A DNA stretch of 64,000 nt from Alphaproteobacteria bacterium (GCA_030425185.1 JAUIAU010000002.1:1-64000); one strand, 5' to 3'. Positions 8,794 through 17,081 are shown, numbered from the stretch's first letter. Numbers and translations: made by a program. Notes: generated by a model not told the origin, from the letters alone.

Positions 8794-10041
8794 ATGCGCC
8801 GTCCCTTCGTCCTGCGCCACCCCTCGGTCCTCGTCTTTCTCGCGCTGCTCGCGCTCTTCACGCTGGGGGTCACGCTCCTGTCCGAGGGCATGGGCCTCGG
8901 GCTGATCTCGACCAGCTTCGTCAAGACGCTGGGCAAGACCCTCTGCCTGTGCCTGATCGCGGTCGCAATGGACCTCGTCTGGGGCTATTGCGGGATCCTG
9001 TCGCTCGGGCATTTCGCCTTCTTCGGGCTTGGCGGCTACATGATCGGCATGTGGCTGATGTACGAGCGCACCAAGGGCATCGTGCTGGACAGCCTGGTGA
9101 ACGCGCCGCTGCCGCCCACGCCGGAGGAAGTCCGCGCCGCCATCGGCACGCAGATCTTCGGGGTCGTCGGCGGCTCGGAGATCCCGGTGATCTGGACCTT
9201 CGCCGACAGCCTGCTGGTGCAACTGGCGCTGGTGGTGCTGGTGCCGGGCCTGCTGGCGCTGGTCTTCGGCTGGCTGGCGTTCCGCAGCCGGGTGACAGGG
9301 GTCTACCTGTCGATCCTGACGCAGGCGATGACGCTGGCGCTGTCGCTCTACCTCTTCCAGAACGACAGCGGTCTGCGCGGCAACAACGGACTGTCGGGCC
9401 TGCAGAACGTGCCGGGCCTGCTGCACCTGCCGCAGAGCGTCGTCTCCATCGGGTTCTTCTGGGCCTCGGCGCTGGCGCTGGGCCTCGCCTACGTGCTGGC
9501 GGCGTGGCTGGTGTCGGGCAAGTTCGGCAGCGTCGTCCGGGGCATCCGCGATGACGAGGCCCGGGTGCGGTTCCTCGGCTATGACGTCGAGGCGTACAAG
9601 CTGACGGTGTTCACCCTGACGGCCGTGCTGGCGGCACTGGCGGGTGCGCTCTACTACCCGCAGGCGGGCATCATCAACCCGGCGGAAATCGCGCCGATCG
9701 CCAGCATCTACCTCGCGGTCTGGGTCGCCATCGGCGGGCGCGGGCGGCTTTACGGCGCGGTGATCGGGGCGGCGTTCGTGTCGCTCTTGTCGAGCTGGTT
9801 CACCGGCGGCGGCGCGCCGCCCATCGACCTGGGGGTCTACACGGTGCAATGGACCGACTGGTGGCTGGTGCTGCTGGGGCTCAGCTTCGTGGCGGTGACG
9901 CTGTTCGCGCCGAAGGGCATCGGCGGGCTGGTGGACCTGGTGCTGCCGGGCCGCGTGCCCGACCGGCACGGCGCGGACCTCGGCCCCGGGCAGGGCGCAC
10001 TGCGCGAGGCGGAACAGGCCCGCACGGAGGACGGCAAATGA
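8794..10041 (+). CDS. urtC: Urea ABC transporter permease UrtC
   Basis: 415 residues from ATG 8794, five bases after the urtB stop. It is a LivM-type permease with many membrane segments. Family-typical stretches are CLIAVAMDLVWGYCGILSLG with HFAFFGLGGYMIGMW, YLSILTQAMTLALSLYLFQN, and the cytoplasmic coupling loop GIRDDEARVRFLGYD. The inserted polar loop between the early helices (about residues 85-130) is characteristic of UrtC compared with LivM. It pairs with UrtB to form the urea channel. Its stop overlaps the urtD start (ATGA), suggesting translational coupling. Confidence 0.93.
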   Translation: MRRPFVLRHPSVLVFLALLALFTLGVTLLSEGMGLGLISTSFVKTLGKTLCLCLIAVAMDLVWGYCGILSLGHFAFFGLGGYMIGMWLMYERTKGIVLDSLVNAPLPPTPEEVRAAIGTQIFGVVGGSEIPVIWTFADSLLVQLALVVLVPGLLALVFGWLAFRSRVTGVYLSILTQAMTLALSLYLFQNDSGLRGNNGLSGLQNVPGLLHLPQSVVSIGFFWASALALGLAYVLAAWLVSGKFGSVVRGIRDDEARVRFLGYDVEAYKLTVFTLTAVLAALAGALYYPQAGIINPAEIAPIASIYLAVWVAIGGRGRLYGAVIGAAFVSLLSSWFTGGGAPPIDLGVYTVQWTDWWLVLLGLSFVAVTLFAPKGIGGLVDLVLPGRVPDRHGADLGPGQGALREAEQARTEDGK

Positions 10042-10781
10042 CCGGCATGCTGCTCGAGGTGTCGGGGGTCTCGGTCACCTTCGACGGGTTCCGCGCGATC
10101 AACAACCTGTCGTTCCAGATCGGCCGGGCCGAGATGCGCGCGATCATCGGGCCGAACGGCGCGGGCAAGACCACCTTCATGGATATCGTCACCGGCAAGA
10201 CGCGGCCCGACACCGGTACCGTGGTCTGGGGCGAGAAGAACCAGTCGTTGCTGAAGCTCTCGGAGAGCCAGATCGCGCGCGCCGGGATCGGGCGGAAGTT
10301 CCAGCGCCCCACGGTCTTCGAGGACCAGACGGTCGAGGAGAACCTCGGCATGGCGCTGAAGGAAGACCGCCGCCCCTTCGCGGTGCTCCTGTCGCGGCCG
10401 ACGCGGGCGACGGCCGAGCGCATCGCGGAACTGGCCGCCGAAATCGGGCTGTCGGAGCACCTGCCGCGCAAGGCGGGCGAACTGAGCCACGGCCAGAAGC
10501 AATGGCTGGAGATCGGGATGCTGCTGGCGCAGGACCCGCGCCTGCTCCTGGTCGACGAACCCGCCGCCGGCATGACCCCGGCCGAGCGCGACCACACCAC
10601 CGCGATCCTGCGCGAGGCCGCGAAGACCCGCGCGGTGGTGGTGGTCGAGCATGACATGGATTTCGTCCGCAAGCTGAACTGCAAGGTCACCGTGCTGCAC
10701 GAGGGGCGGGTGCTGGCCGAGGGCAGCCTCGACCACGTCACCTCGAACCAGGACGTGATCGACGTCTACCTGGGGCGCTGA
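10038..10781 (+). CDS. urtD: Urea ABC transporter ATP-binding protein UrtD
   Basis: 247 residues from ATG 10038, overlapping urtC by four bases. It has a complete nucleotide-binding domain: Walker A GPNGAGKTT (about residues 38-46), signature ELSHGQKQWLEIGM, Walker B LLLVDEP followed by AAGMTPAERD, and switch His in VVVVEHDMDF. The SHGQKQWLE form of the signature is the one seen in UrtD/LivG proteins. It works with UrtE as the cytoplasmic ATPase pair. Confidence 0.94.
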   Translation: MTGMLLEVSGVSVTFDGFRAINNLSFQIGRAEMRAIIGPNGAGKTTFMDIVTGKTRPDTGTVVWGEKNQSLLKLSESQIARAGIGRKFQRPTVFEDQTVEENLGMALKEDRRPFAVLLSRPTRATAERIAELAAEIGLSEHLPRKAGELSHGQKQWLEIGMLLAQDPRLLLVDEPAAGMTPAERDHTTAILREAAKTRAVVVVEHDMDFVRKLNCKVTVLHEGRVLAEGSLDHVTSNQDVIDVYLGR

Positions 10782-10784
10782 GAG

Positions 10785-11480
10785 ATGCTGGAGATCAAGG
10801 ACCTTACCCTGCACTACGGGCAGAGCCAGATTCTGCACGGGGTCGACCTTGCGGCCGAGACCGGCAAGATCACCTGCCTGATGGGCACCAACGGGGTGGG
10901 CAAGACCTCGCTCTTGAAGGCGATTGCCGGGCGGCATCCGCGCTCGGGCGGGGCGGTCACGCTGGATGGCGAGACGCTGGGCCGACTGCCCGCGCACGCG
11001 CTGGCGCAGAAGGGCGTCGCCTACGTGCCGCAGGGCCGCGAGATCTTCCCGCTGCTGACCGTGCGCGAGAACCTGGAGACGGCCTATGCCTGCCTGCCGC
11101 GCACGGCGCACCGGGTGCCGGACGAGATCTACGAGCTGTTCCCGGTCCTGAAGGAGATGACCGGGCGGCGCGGCGGTGACCTGTCGGGCGGGCAGCAGCA
11201 GCAACTGGCCATCGCGCGGGCGTTGCTGACCCAGCCGAAGCTCCTGCTGCTGGACGAGCCGACCGAGGGCATCCAGCCAAACATCATCCAGCAGATCGGG
11301 CGGGTGATCGCCTACCTGCGCGACGAGGGGCGGATGGCCATCGTGCTGGTCGAGCAGTTCTTCGAGTTCGCCCATGGCCTCGGCGACGAGATCGCGGTGA
11401 TGAAGCGCGGCCGGGTGGTGCTGTCGGGGCGCAAGGACGCCCTCGACAAGGCCGAGGTGCTGGCGGCCGTCTCGGTCTGA
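10785..11480 (+). CDS. urtE: Urea ABC transporter ATP-binding protein UrtE
   Basis: 231 residues, starting three bases after urtD. Walker A is MGTNGVGKTSLLKAI, the signature is LSGGQQQQLAIARALL, Walker B is LLLLDEPTEGIQPNII, and the switch His is in IVLVEQFFEFAH, where Q/F replace the usual EH, a common LivF/UrtE variation. It completes the urea importer. The gene is convergent with the VirD4-like gene with only 25 bp between, so transcription must end inside or just past urtE; no strong hairpin was seen beyond a GCGGCCGC palindrome. Confidence 0.94.
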   Translation: MLEIKDLTLHYGQSQILHGVDLAAETGKITCLMGTNGVGKTSLLKAIAGRHPRSGGAVTLDGETLGRLPAHALAQKGVAYVPQGREIFPLLTVRENLETAYACLPRTAHRVPDEIYELFPVLKEMTGRRGGDLSGGQQQQLAIARALLTQPKLLLLDEPTEGIQPNIIQQIGRVIAYLRDEGRMAIVLVEQFFEFAHGLGDEIAVMKRGRVVLSGRKDALDKAEVLAAVSV

Positions 11481-11505
11481 CGGGGACGCGGCCGCCGGGT
11501 GGGTC

Positions 11506-12789
11506 TCAGGCGTGCGGCGCGGACGGCCGGTCGTGGCGCGGGTTGGGATCGGCCAGCGCCTGCAACTCGGGATCGAAGCGGACGTCGTAGCGCTCGACGA
11601 TCCGGCCGACCTCGCCGGCGCGGCCCAGCACCAGTTCCCGCTCGCCGAGTTGCAGCAGCGCTTCCGCCGTCACGCCGCCGAGCAGTCCCGCGACATCGCG
11701 GGCCGAAGCGTGGTTCGCGGGCGGAAACGCCATCACTGCCCCGGCATTGTCGAACAGCACCCGGTGCGCGGGCCCGTAGGTCGCGCGGGCCTGGTGCACG
11801 GTCTGGAACACCGTCAGCAGGCTGATCCCGTAGCCGCGCCCGATGCTGAAGGCGGTCTCGACCTGCGGCATCCGGCCCAGCGCCGCCGCCTCGTCCAGCG
11901 CGAAGAGGGTCGGCAGCTGGTGGATCGTGTCGCGCTCGCAGAGCAGGTCGAGCAACATGTCGAACCACAGCCGCACCACCGGGCCATAGGTGCGCAGGTC
12001 GCTCGGCCGAAGGCAGAAATAGAGCGTGACGGGCGCGCCCGCGACGAGATCGCCGAGCGACAGGCCGGTGCGGCTGACGGCCTCGCGGATCTCGCGCGAC
12101 CGGAACAGGCGCACGCCCCGCAGGGCGGTCGAGAAGATGCCGCTGCGCGTGACGTCGGTGATGCTGAGCACGCTGCCGATCCGTTCGGCCAGGGCATTGT
12201 CCAGCCAGTCCTTGGCGAGGTCGAGGAGCTGCGCCAGCCGGTAGACCGGATCGCCGTCACCCAGGATGTCCTGGACATCCGCCAGTGTTGCGGGGGTCCC
12301 GGTCGCCTTCTCGCGTTCGACGACGTAGCGGACGATGCCCGCGGTCAGATGCGCCGCCATGTCCCGCCAGAACGGGTCGCGCTCGCCGTTGTCCGGGAAC
12401 AGCCGGTCCGCGATCTGGATGCAGCCGTGTTCGGGATCATCGAGCGCGGCCAGCGGCGACAGCGGGTTCAGGCCGATCGGGTCCGCCTCGGTGCAGCCGA
12501 AGGGATCGACCACGTAGACCGTCTGGCCCATCCGGCGGCGGGCGTTGGCGGTGGTGGCGAAGAGCTCGCCCTTGGGGTCGTTGACGATGGCCGGGCCGGG
12601 ATAGGTCAGCAGGCGGGGAATCAGCGCGCCCGTCGTCTTGCCCGCGCCGGTCGGGCCCAGAACGATGGTGTGGGCGTCCGCCGGGATGGTCTCGAACCCC
12701 GTGTCGGGCCGCGTCCTGGGACGCTGGAATCCGTAGGCGGCCTGCGCGTGGCGCTGCCGTCGGGCAATGCGGATGGGGTCGGTGGTCAT
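11506..12789 (-). CDS. Solitary VirD4/TraG-like conjugative coupling ATPase (soluble form)
   Basis: 427 residues from ATG 12789. Walker A is GPTGAGKTT (about 45-53), followed by the VirD4/TraG hallmark VNDPKGELF and VYVVDPFG; Walker B is LPTLFALDEAAALG, with the downstream sensor LLTVFQTVHQA. These identify the coupling-protein ATPase that feeds substrates into type IV secretion channels. Two things are odd. The usual N-terminal membrane segments (about 150 residues in VirD4) are absent. No other conjugation, relaxase or T4SS gene lies in the window. Codon use matches its neighbours, so any transfer is old. A tRNA gene lies 295 bp upstream in the same direction. Its role is unknown: a domesticated ATPase, a partner of a distant secretion system, or an island remnant. 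Confidence 0.85.
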   Translation of the reverse strand: MTTDPIRIARRQRHAQAAYGFQRPRTRPDTGFETIPADAHTIVLGPTGAGKTTGALIPRLLTYPGPAIVNDPKGELFATTANARRRMGQTVYVVDPFGCTEADPIGLNPLSPLAALDDPEHGCIQIADRLFPDNGERDPFWRDMAAHLTAGIVRYVVEREKATGTPATLADVQDILGDGDPVYRLAQLLDLAKDWLDNALAERIGSVLSITDVTRSGIFSTALRGVRLFRSREIREAVSRTGLSLGDLVAGAPVTLYFCLRPSDLRTYGPVVRLWFDMLLDLLCERDTIHQLPTLFALDEAAALGRMPQVETAFSIGRGYGISLLTVFQTVHQARATYGPAHRVLFDNAGAVMAFPPANHASARDVAGLLGGVTAEALLQLGERELVLGRAGEVGRIVERYDVRFDPELQALADPNPRHDRPSAPHA

Positions 12790-13031
12790 GGCGGGCGCTC
12801 CTCTTCGCTGACGGGCATCGGCAGGCAAGGAGAGAGCGTTCGGGCACGCGCCACGGCACGCCCGTCGGGACCGACTCTGTCTTTCGCCTTCGATGATCCG
12901 GGGACGTTAACCGGAAAAACCGATCTGCCGACCGGCGTTTTTCGCGCAGTGCAGCATGGGTGGATTCCCGCCGATCGGCTCCGGAAACGTTGGAGAATCC
13001 GGTCACGGCGGATCACGGGGTCCGAAACGCC

Positions 13032-13057
13032 AAACGCCGCCCCGGGGGGCGGCGTTT
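13032..13057 (-). terminator. Rho-independent-type hairpin downstream of tRNA-Ala
   Basis: AAACGCCGCCCC (13032-13043) pairs perfectly with GGGGCGGCGTTT (13046-13057). On the minus strand it lies 27 bp after the tRNA 3' end and is followed by GTTTGGCGTTTC, a loose T-rich tail. It probably ends the tRNA transcript and separates it from the VirD4-like gene. Confidence 0.65.
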
Positions 13058-13083
13058 CGGTCACATCAGGCGATGCGGAGGGG

Positions 13084-13159
<76 letters not shown>

Positions 13160-13193
13160 ATCCTTTGGGAACAGGCTGTCGCCCGTGCCGCGT

Positions 13194-13222
13194 GTCTTAT
13201 GCGGCGGTCCGGGGGAGTGCAA
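13194..13222 (-). promoter_or_regulatory. Sigma-70-type promoter of tRNA-Ala
   Basis: On the minus strand a -35 TTGCAC (13217-13222) and a -10 TAAGAC (13194-13199) are separated by exactly 17 bp, and the predicted start lies about 28 nt before the tRNA 5' end. The -35 box sits in the loop of a perfect 10-bp inverted repeat. Confidence 0.65.
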
Positions 13223-13245
13223 GCGGAAATCTTTCCCCCCGGACC
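13206..13245. terminator. 10-bp perfect inverted repeat after the TIGR02300 gene
   Basis: GGTCCGGGGG (13206-13215) and CCCCCGGACC (13236-13245) are perfect complements around a 20-nt loop. The hairpin starts 9 bp past the TIGR02300 stop and could end that transcript, but it has no T-run and it surrounds the -35 box of the tRNA promoter. It may be a terminator or a structure that insulates the tRNA promoter. Confidence 0.45.
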
Positions 13246-13253
13246 GGTTCCGG

Positions 13254-13580
13254 TCAGTCGTCGTCGTCGCCGGCGACGTCGGTCAGATCGTCGAGCGCAA
13301 CGGTGTCCTCGTCGTCGTCCTCGAGCACGTCGTCGCCCAGATCGACGTCCGCGGTTTCGTCGTCCTCCAGCACCTCGTCATCCTCGGTCGCCACGACGTC
13401 TTCGCGCTTGGTCTTGTTGCGGCGCTCGTCGGCGAGGGCCGCGGCACTCGATTTCCGGCCGGCCTCGATATCGACGATCTGGCCGGTATAGGGGCTGACC
13501 ACCGGGGAGCGGTTCATGTCGTAGAAGCGTTTGCAGGTGGTGGGGCACAGGCGTTTCACGCCCCAGTCTTCCTTGGGCAT
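13254..13580 (-). CDS. TIGR02300-family protein with acidic tail
   Basis: 108 residues from ATG 13580. The conserved front half reads MPKEDWGVKRLCPTTCKRFY then DMNRSPVVSPYTG; the CPTTC pair and the FYDxNRxPxxSPYTG motif define this alphaproteobacterial family of unknown function. The back half is low-complexity Asp/Glu (ending VAGDDDD), expected to be disordered. The cysteines could bind a metal as half of a zinc ribbon; that is inference. It stands alone, with divergent YgjP upstream and the tRNA downstream. Confidence 0.85.
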   Translation of the reverse strand: MPKEDWGVKRLCPTTCKRFYDMNRSPVVSPYTGQIVDIEAGRKSSAAALADERRNKTKREDVVATEDDEVLEDDETADVDLGDDVLEDDDEDTVALDDLTDVAGDDDD

Positions 13581-13694
13581 AAGGCCCTCCGTGAGTTCAT
13601 GTCAGCGGTCTGCGGGATGGCGTCGGTTGCCACAGGGGCGCGCGCGTGTCAAAGCGTTTTTCGCGCGATGCCGCGCTGCCTGAAGGAGTGCGCC

Positions 13695-14387
13695 GTGACC
13701 GATGCGATCCTGCCCGGACATCCCCCCGTTCCGCTCGTGCTGCGCGTCTCGTCCCGGGCGCGGCGGCTGTCGCTGCGGGTGTCGCGTCTCGACGGCCGTG
13801 TGACCCTGACCGCGCCGCCCGGCGTGCCGCGGGCCGAGGTGATGCGCTTCGCCGAGGAGCGGGCCGACTGGGTGCGCGGGCATCTCGCCGAGATCCGCCT
13901 GCCGGAGGCGGTCGGGATCGGCACCTGGCTGCCGGTCGAGGGCCGTCTGCGCGAGATCGTCGCCGAGCGGGTGCGCGGGGCGCGGCTGGAGCCGGGGCGG
14001 CTGGTGATCCCGGACCGGGCGGCGGCACCGGGGGCGGCGGTCGAATCGTTCCTGAAGGCGCGCGCGCGGGACCGGCTGGCCGAGGCGAGCGACCGCCATG
14101 CCGCAGCCCTCGGGCGGCAGGTGTCGCGGATCACCCTGCGCGACACGCGCTCGCGCTGGGGGTCCTGCACCGCCGACGGCGCGCTGATGTATTCGTGGCG
14201 CCTGATCCTCGCGCCGCCCTCGGTGCTGGACTATGTCGCGGCGCACGAGGCCGCGCATCTGGCCGAAATGAACCACTCGTCGCGGTTCTGGGCCCTTGTC
14301 GAGCGGCTTTGCCCCGACTGGCAGGCCGAGCGCGCCTGGCTGCGGCGCGAGGGGGCGGCGCTGCAGGCGTGGCGCTTCCGGGACTGA
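13695..14387 (+). CDS. YgjP-like (DUF45/SprT-type) metallopeptidase domain protein
   Basis: 230 residues from GTG 13695, chosen because GAAGGAG at 13682-13688 lies six bases before it; ATG at 13668 would put this site inside the gene. The catalytic core is HEAAHLAEMNHSSRFW, matching HExxH plus a third ligand region, with the family sequence RWGSCTADGALMYSWRLILA just before it. YgjP-family members are presumed zinc-dependent cytosolic hydrolases; the substrate is unknown. The N-terminal part (SSRARRLSLRVSRLDGRVTL) is the usual beta-rich lead-in. It is followed by a GntR regulator after 48 bp. Confidence 0.85.
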   Translation: MTDAILPGHPPVPLVLRVSSRARRLSLRVSRLDGRVTLTAPPGVPRAEVMRFAEERADWVRGHLAEIRLPEAVGIGTWLPVEGRLREIVAERVRGARLEPGRLVIPDRAAAPGAAVESFLKARARDRLAEASDRHAAALGRQVSRITLRDTRSRWGSCTADGALMYSWRLILAPPSVLDYVAAHEAAHLAEMNHSSRFWALVERLCPDWQAERAWLRREGAALQAWRFRD

Positions 14388-14435
14388 GGCGATGCGGCCG
14401 TTGACGCGGCGGGCGGCACCCGTGATCCTGCGACC

Positions 14436-15107
14436 ATGCTGATCCAGCCCCGTGCCGAAACCCCGATCGCCAGCCCGCCGAGCCCGCAAGGCGCGGCGCA
14501 CGAGAAGGTCTACCGCGCGCTGCGCACCCAGATCATGCATGGCGAACTGCCGCCCGGACAGGCCCTGACCCTGCGCGGGATCGGCAAGAGCTTCGGGGTC
14601 TCGATGACCCCGGCGCGCGAGGCGGTGCGTCGTCTGGCCGCCGAGGGCGCGGTGACGCTGTCGGTGTCGGGCCGCGTCTCGACCCCGGAACTGAGCGCCG
14701 AGCGGATGGAGGAACTGGCCGCCCTGCGCGCCCTGCTGGAGCCGGAACTGGCCGCCCGCGCCCTGCCGCGCGCCCACATGGCGCTGATCGACCGGATGCA
14801 GACGATCCAGACCGGCATCGGCCACGCGATCCAGGCCGGGGACGCTGTCGGGTACATCCGCGCGAACCTCGAGTTTCACCGCGCGCTCTACCTGCGGGCA
14901 CAGGCCCCGGCGATCCTCGCGATGGCCGAGACGGTCTGGCTGCAGCTGGGGCCGACGATGCGCAAGCTCTACGGGCGTCTCAACCGCACCGCGGCCCCCC
15001 AGCACCACGCGATGATTCTCGCGGCCCTGAAGGCGGGCGACGAGCCGGCGCTGCGGCTCGCCGTGCGGATGGATGTGACGCAGGGCCTGCGCTACCTCGC
15101 GACCTGA
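14436..15107 (+). CDS. GntR-family (FCD-type) transcriptional regulator
   Basis: 223 residues. The N-terminal winged helix reads KVYRALRTQIMHGELPPGQA and LTLRGIGKSFGVSMTPAREA with VRRLAAEGAV, the FadR/GntR signature (about residues 25-85). The remainder is a helical FCD effector domain, with His residues in EFHRALYL and QHHAMILAAL that fit the metal-binding site of this group. Targets are not evident, because it sits between a metallopeptidase gene and a convergent GST gene. Confidence 0.88.
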   Translation: MLIQPRAETPIASPPSPQGAAHEKVYRALRTQIMHGELPPGQALTLRGIGKSFGVSMTPAREAVRRLAAEGAVTLSVSGRVSTPELSAERMEELAALRALLEPELAARALPRAHMALIDRMQTIQTGIGHAIQAGDAVGYIRANLEFHRALYLRAQAPAILAMAETVWLQLGPTMRKLYGRLNRTAAPQHHAMILAALKAGDEPALRLAVRMDVTQGLRYLAT

Positions 15108-15110
15108 AGT

Positions 15111-15818
15111 TCAGCCCAGCGGATCGGGCCACGCGGTCTGCGGATAGTCCTTCGCGTACCATGGCAGGTCCGGGCCGTCGTTTAGCGAGGCCGCCCGCCA
15201 GTCGCGGAACGCCGGGTCCGCGAGATGCGCGTCGACATAGGCGCGCGCGGTGTCCGACACCGGCAGGGCGTAGGTGGCGATCCGGGCTGCCACCGGGGCA
15301 TAGAAGGCATCCGCCACCGAGTACCGGCCGCAGAGCCACGGGCCCCCGTCCCCGAAGCGGGCACGCGCATGGCTCCAGATCGTGTCGAGGCGGGCGAGAT
15401 CGGCGGCGACCGCTTCCGGCACCGGGGTCTCCGCATAGGCGACGCGCAGGTTCATCGGGCAGGTGCTGCGCAGCGCGGTAAACCCGGCGTGCATTTCGGA
15501 GGTCAGCGTCCGGGCGCAGGCGCGCGCGGCGGGATCGTCCGGCCAGTGTCCGGCCTGCGGGTGGCGGCTCGCCAGTTCCTCGGCAATCGCGAGGCTTTCG
15601 CTGACCGCGACGCCTTCGGGGGTGATCCAGGTCGGCACGGTGCGGGCGGGGGCGTGATCGGCCAGTTGCTCGGCCACGCCCGCGTCGAAGAACGAGACGA
15701 AGCGCGTCTCCACCTCGATCCCGAAGCGGGCAAAGAGCAGCCAGCCGCGCAGCGACCAGCTCGAGTAGGCGCGATCGCCGAGAAGAAGAAGTCCGGACAT
15801 GGGACGCGGTTCCGTCAT
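15111..15818 (-). CDS. Glutathione S-transferase family protein
   Basis: About 235 residues. The thioredoxin-like N-terminal domain reads LLLLGDRAYSSWSLRGWLLF, with Ser/Tyr near residues 15-18 as possible catalytic groups, and the glutathione-contact segment VPTWITPEGVAVSESLAIAE. The helical C-terminal domain follows. ATG 15818 (MTEPRPMSG) and ATG 15800 (MSGLLLLG) are both possible; the second has GGAA at about the right distance. The gene is convergent with the GntR gene with 3 bp between. The substrate is unknown. Confidence 0.85.
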   Translation of the reverse strand: MTEPRPMSGLLLLGDRAYSSWSLRGWLLFARFGIEVETRFVSFFDAGVAEQLADHAPARTVPTWITPEGVAVSESLAIAEELASRHPQAGHWPDDPAARACARTLTSEMHAGFTALRSTCPMNLRVAYAETPVPEAVAADLARLDTIWSHARARFGDGGPWLCGRYSVADAFYAPVAARIATYALPVSDTARAYVDAHLADPAFRDWRAASLNDGPDLPWYAKDYPQTAWPDPLG

Positions 15819-15883
15819 TGATGATCGGCGCAGGGTAGCGGTGCGGCGCGGGCCGGGGAAATGCCGTTTTGGCGGCTGCCCGA

Positions 15884-16462
15884 TCACGGACGGTGATTGA
15901 TGCAGACCGCCTCCGCGCCGCCGGGGCCGAACCGCAGGTGGGTCAGCGACAGCGGGTCGATCTTGTGGGCGAAGGCCTCGCGGGGCCCGAGGTCGAGGGC
16001 GCGCTGCACCTGGGTCAGGATCGCCCCGAAATGCGCGACCACGATCACCGGGCCGGCGGGGACCTGCGCCTCGATCCGCGCCACGGCGGCGTTGACCCGG
16101 GCCGCGAAGGCGTCCCAGGATTCGCCGCCGGGGGCCGCGACCGGACCGGGGGCATCCCAGAAGGCGTAGATGGTTTCGGGATCGCGGGCTTCGGCCTCAG
16201 CGTGGGTCAGCCCTTCCCAGTCCCCGAAATGGATCTCGCGCAGCCCGGGCAGCGAGGGCAGGCGCGCGCGCCCGCCCTGCACCGCGTCCGCCGTGGTCAC
16301 CGCGCGGATCAGGTCGGACGAGATCACCGGGGCGGCGTCGGGCAGCGCCGCGGCGAGGCGGGCGAGGGCGGGCTTGTCGCCGAGGTCGGCGGGCAGGTCG
16401 GTCCAGCCGATCATCGCCTTCGCGTGGGTCGGCCCGTGGCGCAGCCAGTACCAGTCCCTCAC
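15884..16462 (-). CDS. Histidine phosphatase family protein, probably alpha-ribazole phosphatase-like (CobC)
   Basis: 192 residues. The catalytic RHG motif is at the very start (WYWLRHGPTHAK), with the second His in VIVVAHFGAILTQ, as in the phosphoglycerate-mutase superfamily. Its ATG overlaps the end of the cobinamide kinase gene by four bases, so it is translated with a cobalamin gene. That context favours removal of the phosphate from alpha-ribazole phosphate in late cobalamin assembly. Sequence alone cannot separate this from other small histidine phosphatases. Confidence 0.8.
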   Translation of the reverse strand: MRDWYWLRHGPTHAKAMIGWTDLPADLGDKPALARLAAALPDAAPVISSDLIRAVTTADAVQGGRARLPSLPGLREIHFGDWEGLTHAEAEARDPETIYAFWDAPGPVAAPGGESWDAFAARVNAAVARIEAQVPAGPVIVVAHFGAILTQVQRALDLGPREAFAHKIDPLSLTHLRFGPGGAEAVCINHRP

Positions 16463-16989
16463 GGTGCGCCCTTCAGCCAGAGCGGCAGCCCGGCGACGAC
16501 CAGCGCCACCCGGTCGGCCTGCGCCGCCACCGCCTGGTTCAGCGCGCCTTGGGCCGTGCGGAACCGGCGTCCGAGGCGATGCTCGGGCACGATCCCCTGG
16601 CCGACCTCGTTCGTCACTGCGATCACCGGGCCTGGGCAGGCGGCGAGGGCCGCGAGCAGCGCGTCGGTCTCGGCGGCAAGGTCGGCCTCCGCCAGCATCC
16701 GGTTGGTCAGCCAGAGCGTCAGGCAGTCGATCACGACGACGTGACCGGACGGCGCGTGGGCGAGGGCCGAGGCGAGGTCATGCGGGGCCTCGACTGTGGT
16801 CCAGCCGTCGCCGCGCGATGCCTTATGGGCCGCGATTTTCGCTTCCATTTCAGCGTCATGCGCCTCGGCCGTGGCGATGTAGAGGCGCGGCAGCCCGGTC
16901 GCTTCGGCCTGCGCCTCGGCCCAGCGGGACTTGCCCGAGGACGCGCCGCCAATCGCCAGAGATAGGGCCGTGCCGGTGATTTCCACCAT
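16459..16989 (-). CDS. cobU: Bifunctional adenosylcobinamide kinase / adenosylcobinamide-phosphate guanylyltransferase
   Basis: 176 residues, the usual length. The P-loop is GGASSGKSRWAEAQA (canonical GGARSGKS, here with Ser for Arg). Other family marks are LYIATAEAHDAEMEAKIAAH, VVVIDCLTLWLTN and PVIAVTNEVGQGIVPEH, which together are diagnostic of CobU/CobP. The enzyme phosphorylates adenosylcobinamide and attaches GMP during nucleotide-loop assembly. The only other cobalamin-linked genes in this window are the phosphatase that overlaps it and, 37 kb away, the B12-dependent reductase nrdJ. It is divergent from rpoH over 92 bp. Confidence 0.93.
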   Translation of the reverse strand: MVEITGTALSLAIGGASSGKSRWAEAQAEATGLPRLYIATAEAHDAEMEAKIAAHKASRGDGWTTVEAPHDLASALAHAPSGHVVVIDCLTLWLTNRMLAEADLAAETDALLAALAACPGPVIAVTNEVGQGIVPEHRLGRRFRTAQGALNQAVAAQADRVALVVAGLPLWLKGAP

Positions 16990-16996
16990 GGTCGAG

Positions 16997-17026
16997 TGAT
17001 CCTCCCGGGCGGGTGCTGCGTAGCCC
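16997..17026 (+). promoter_or_regulatory. Candidate RpoE/ChrR-type promoter of rpoH
   Basis: TGATCC (16997-17002) is followed after 18 bp by TAGCCC (17021-17026), 56 bp before the rpoH ATG. TGATCC is the -35 element of RpoE (ECF) promoters in Rhodobacter, and the second rpoH gene is a known target there. The -10 match is limited to the leading TA. Confidence 0.45.
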
Positions 17027-17081
17027 TCATGCGAACAGGAAAACGGGCTGGCAAACGGCTCGGTTCACAGGGGGTGATAAG

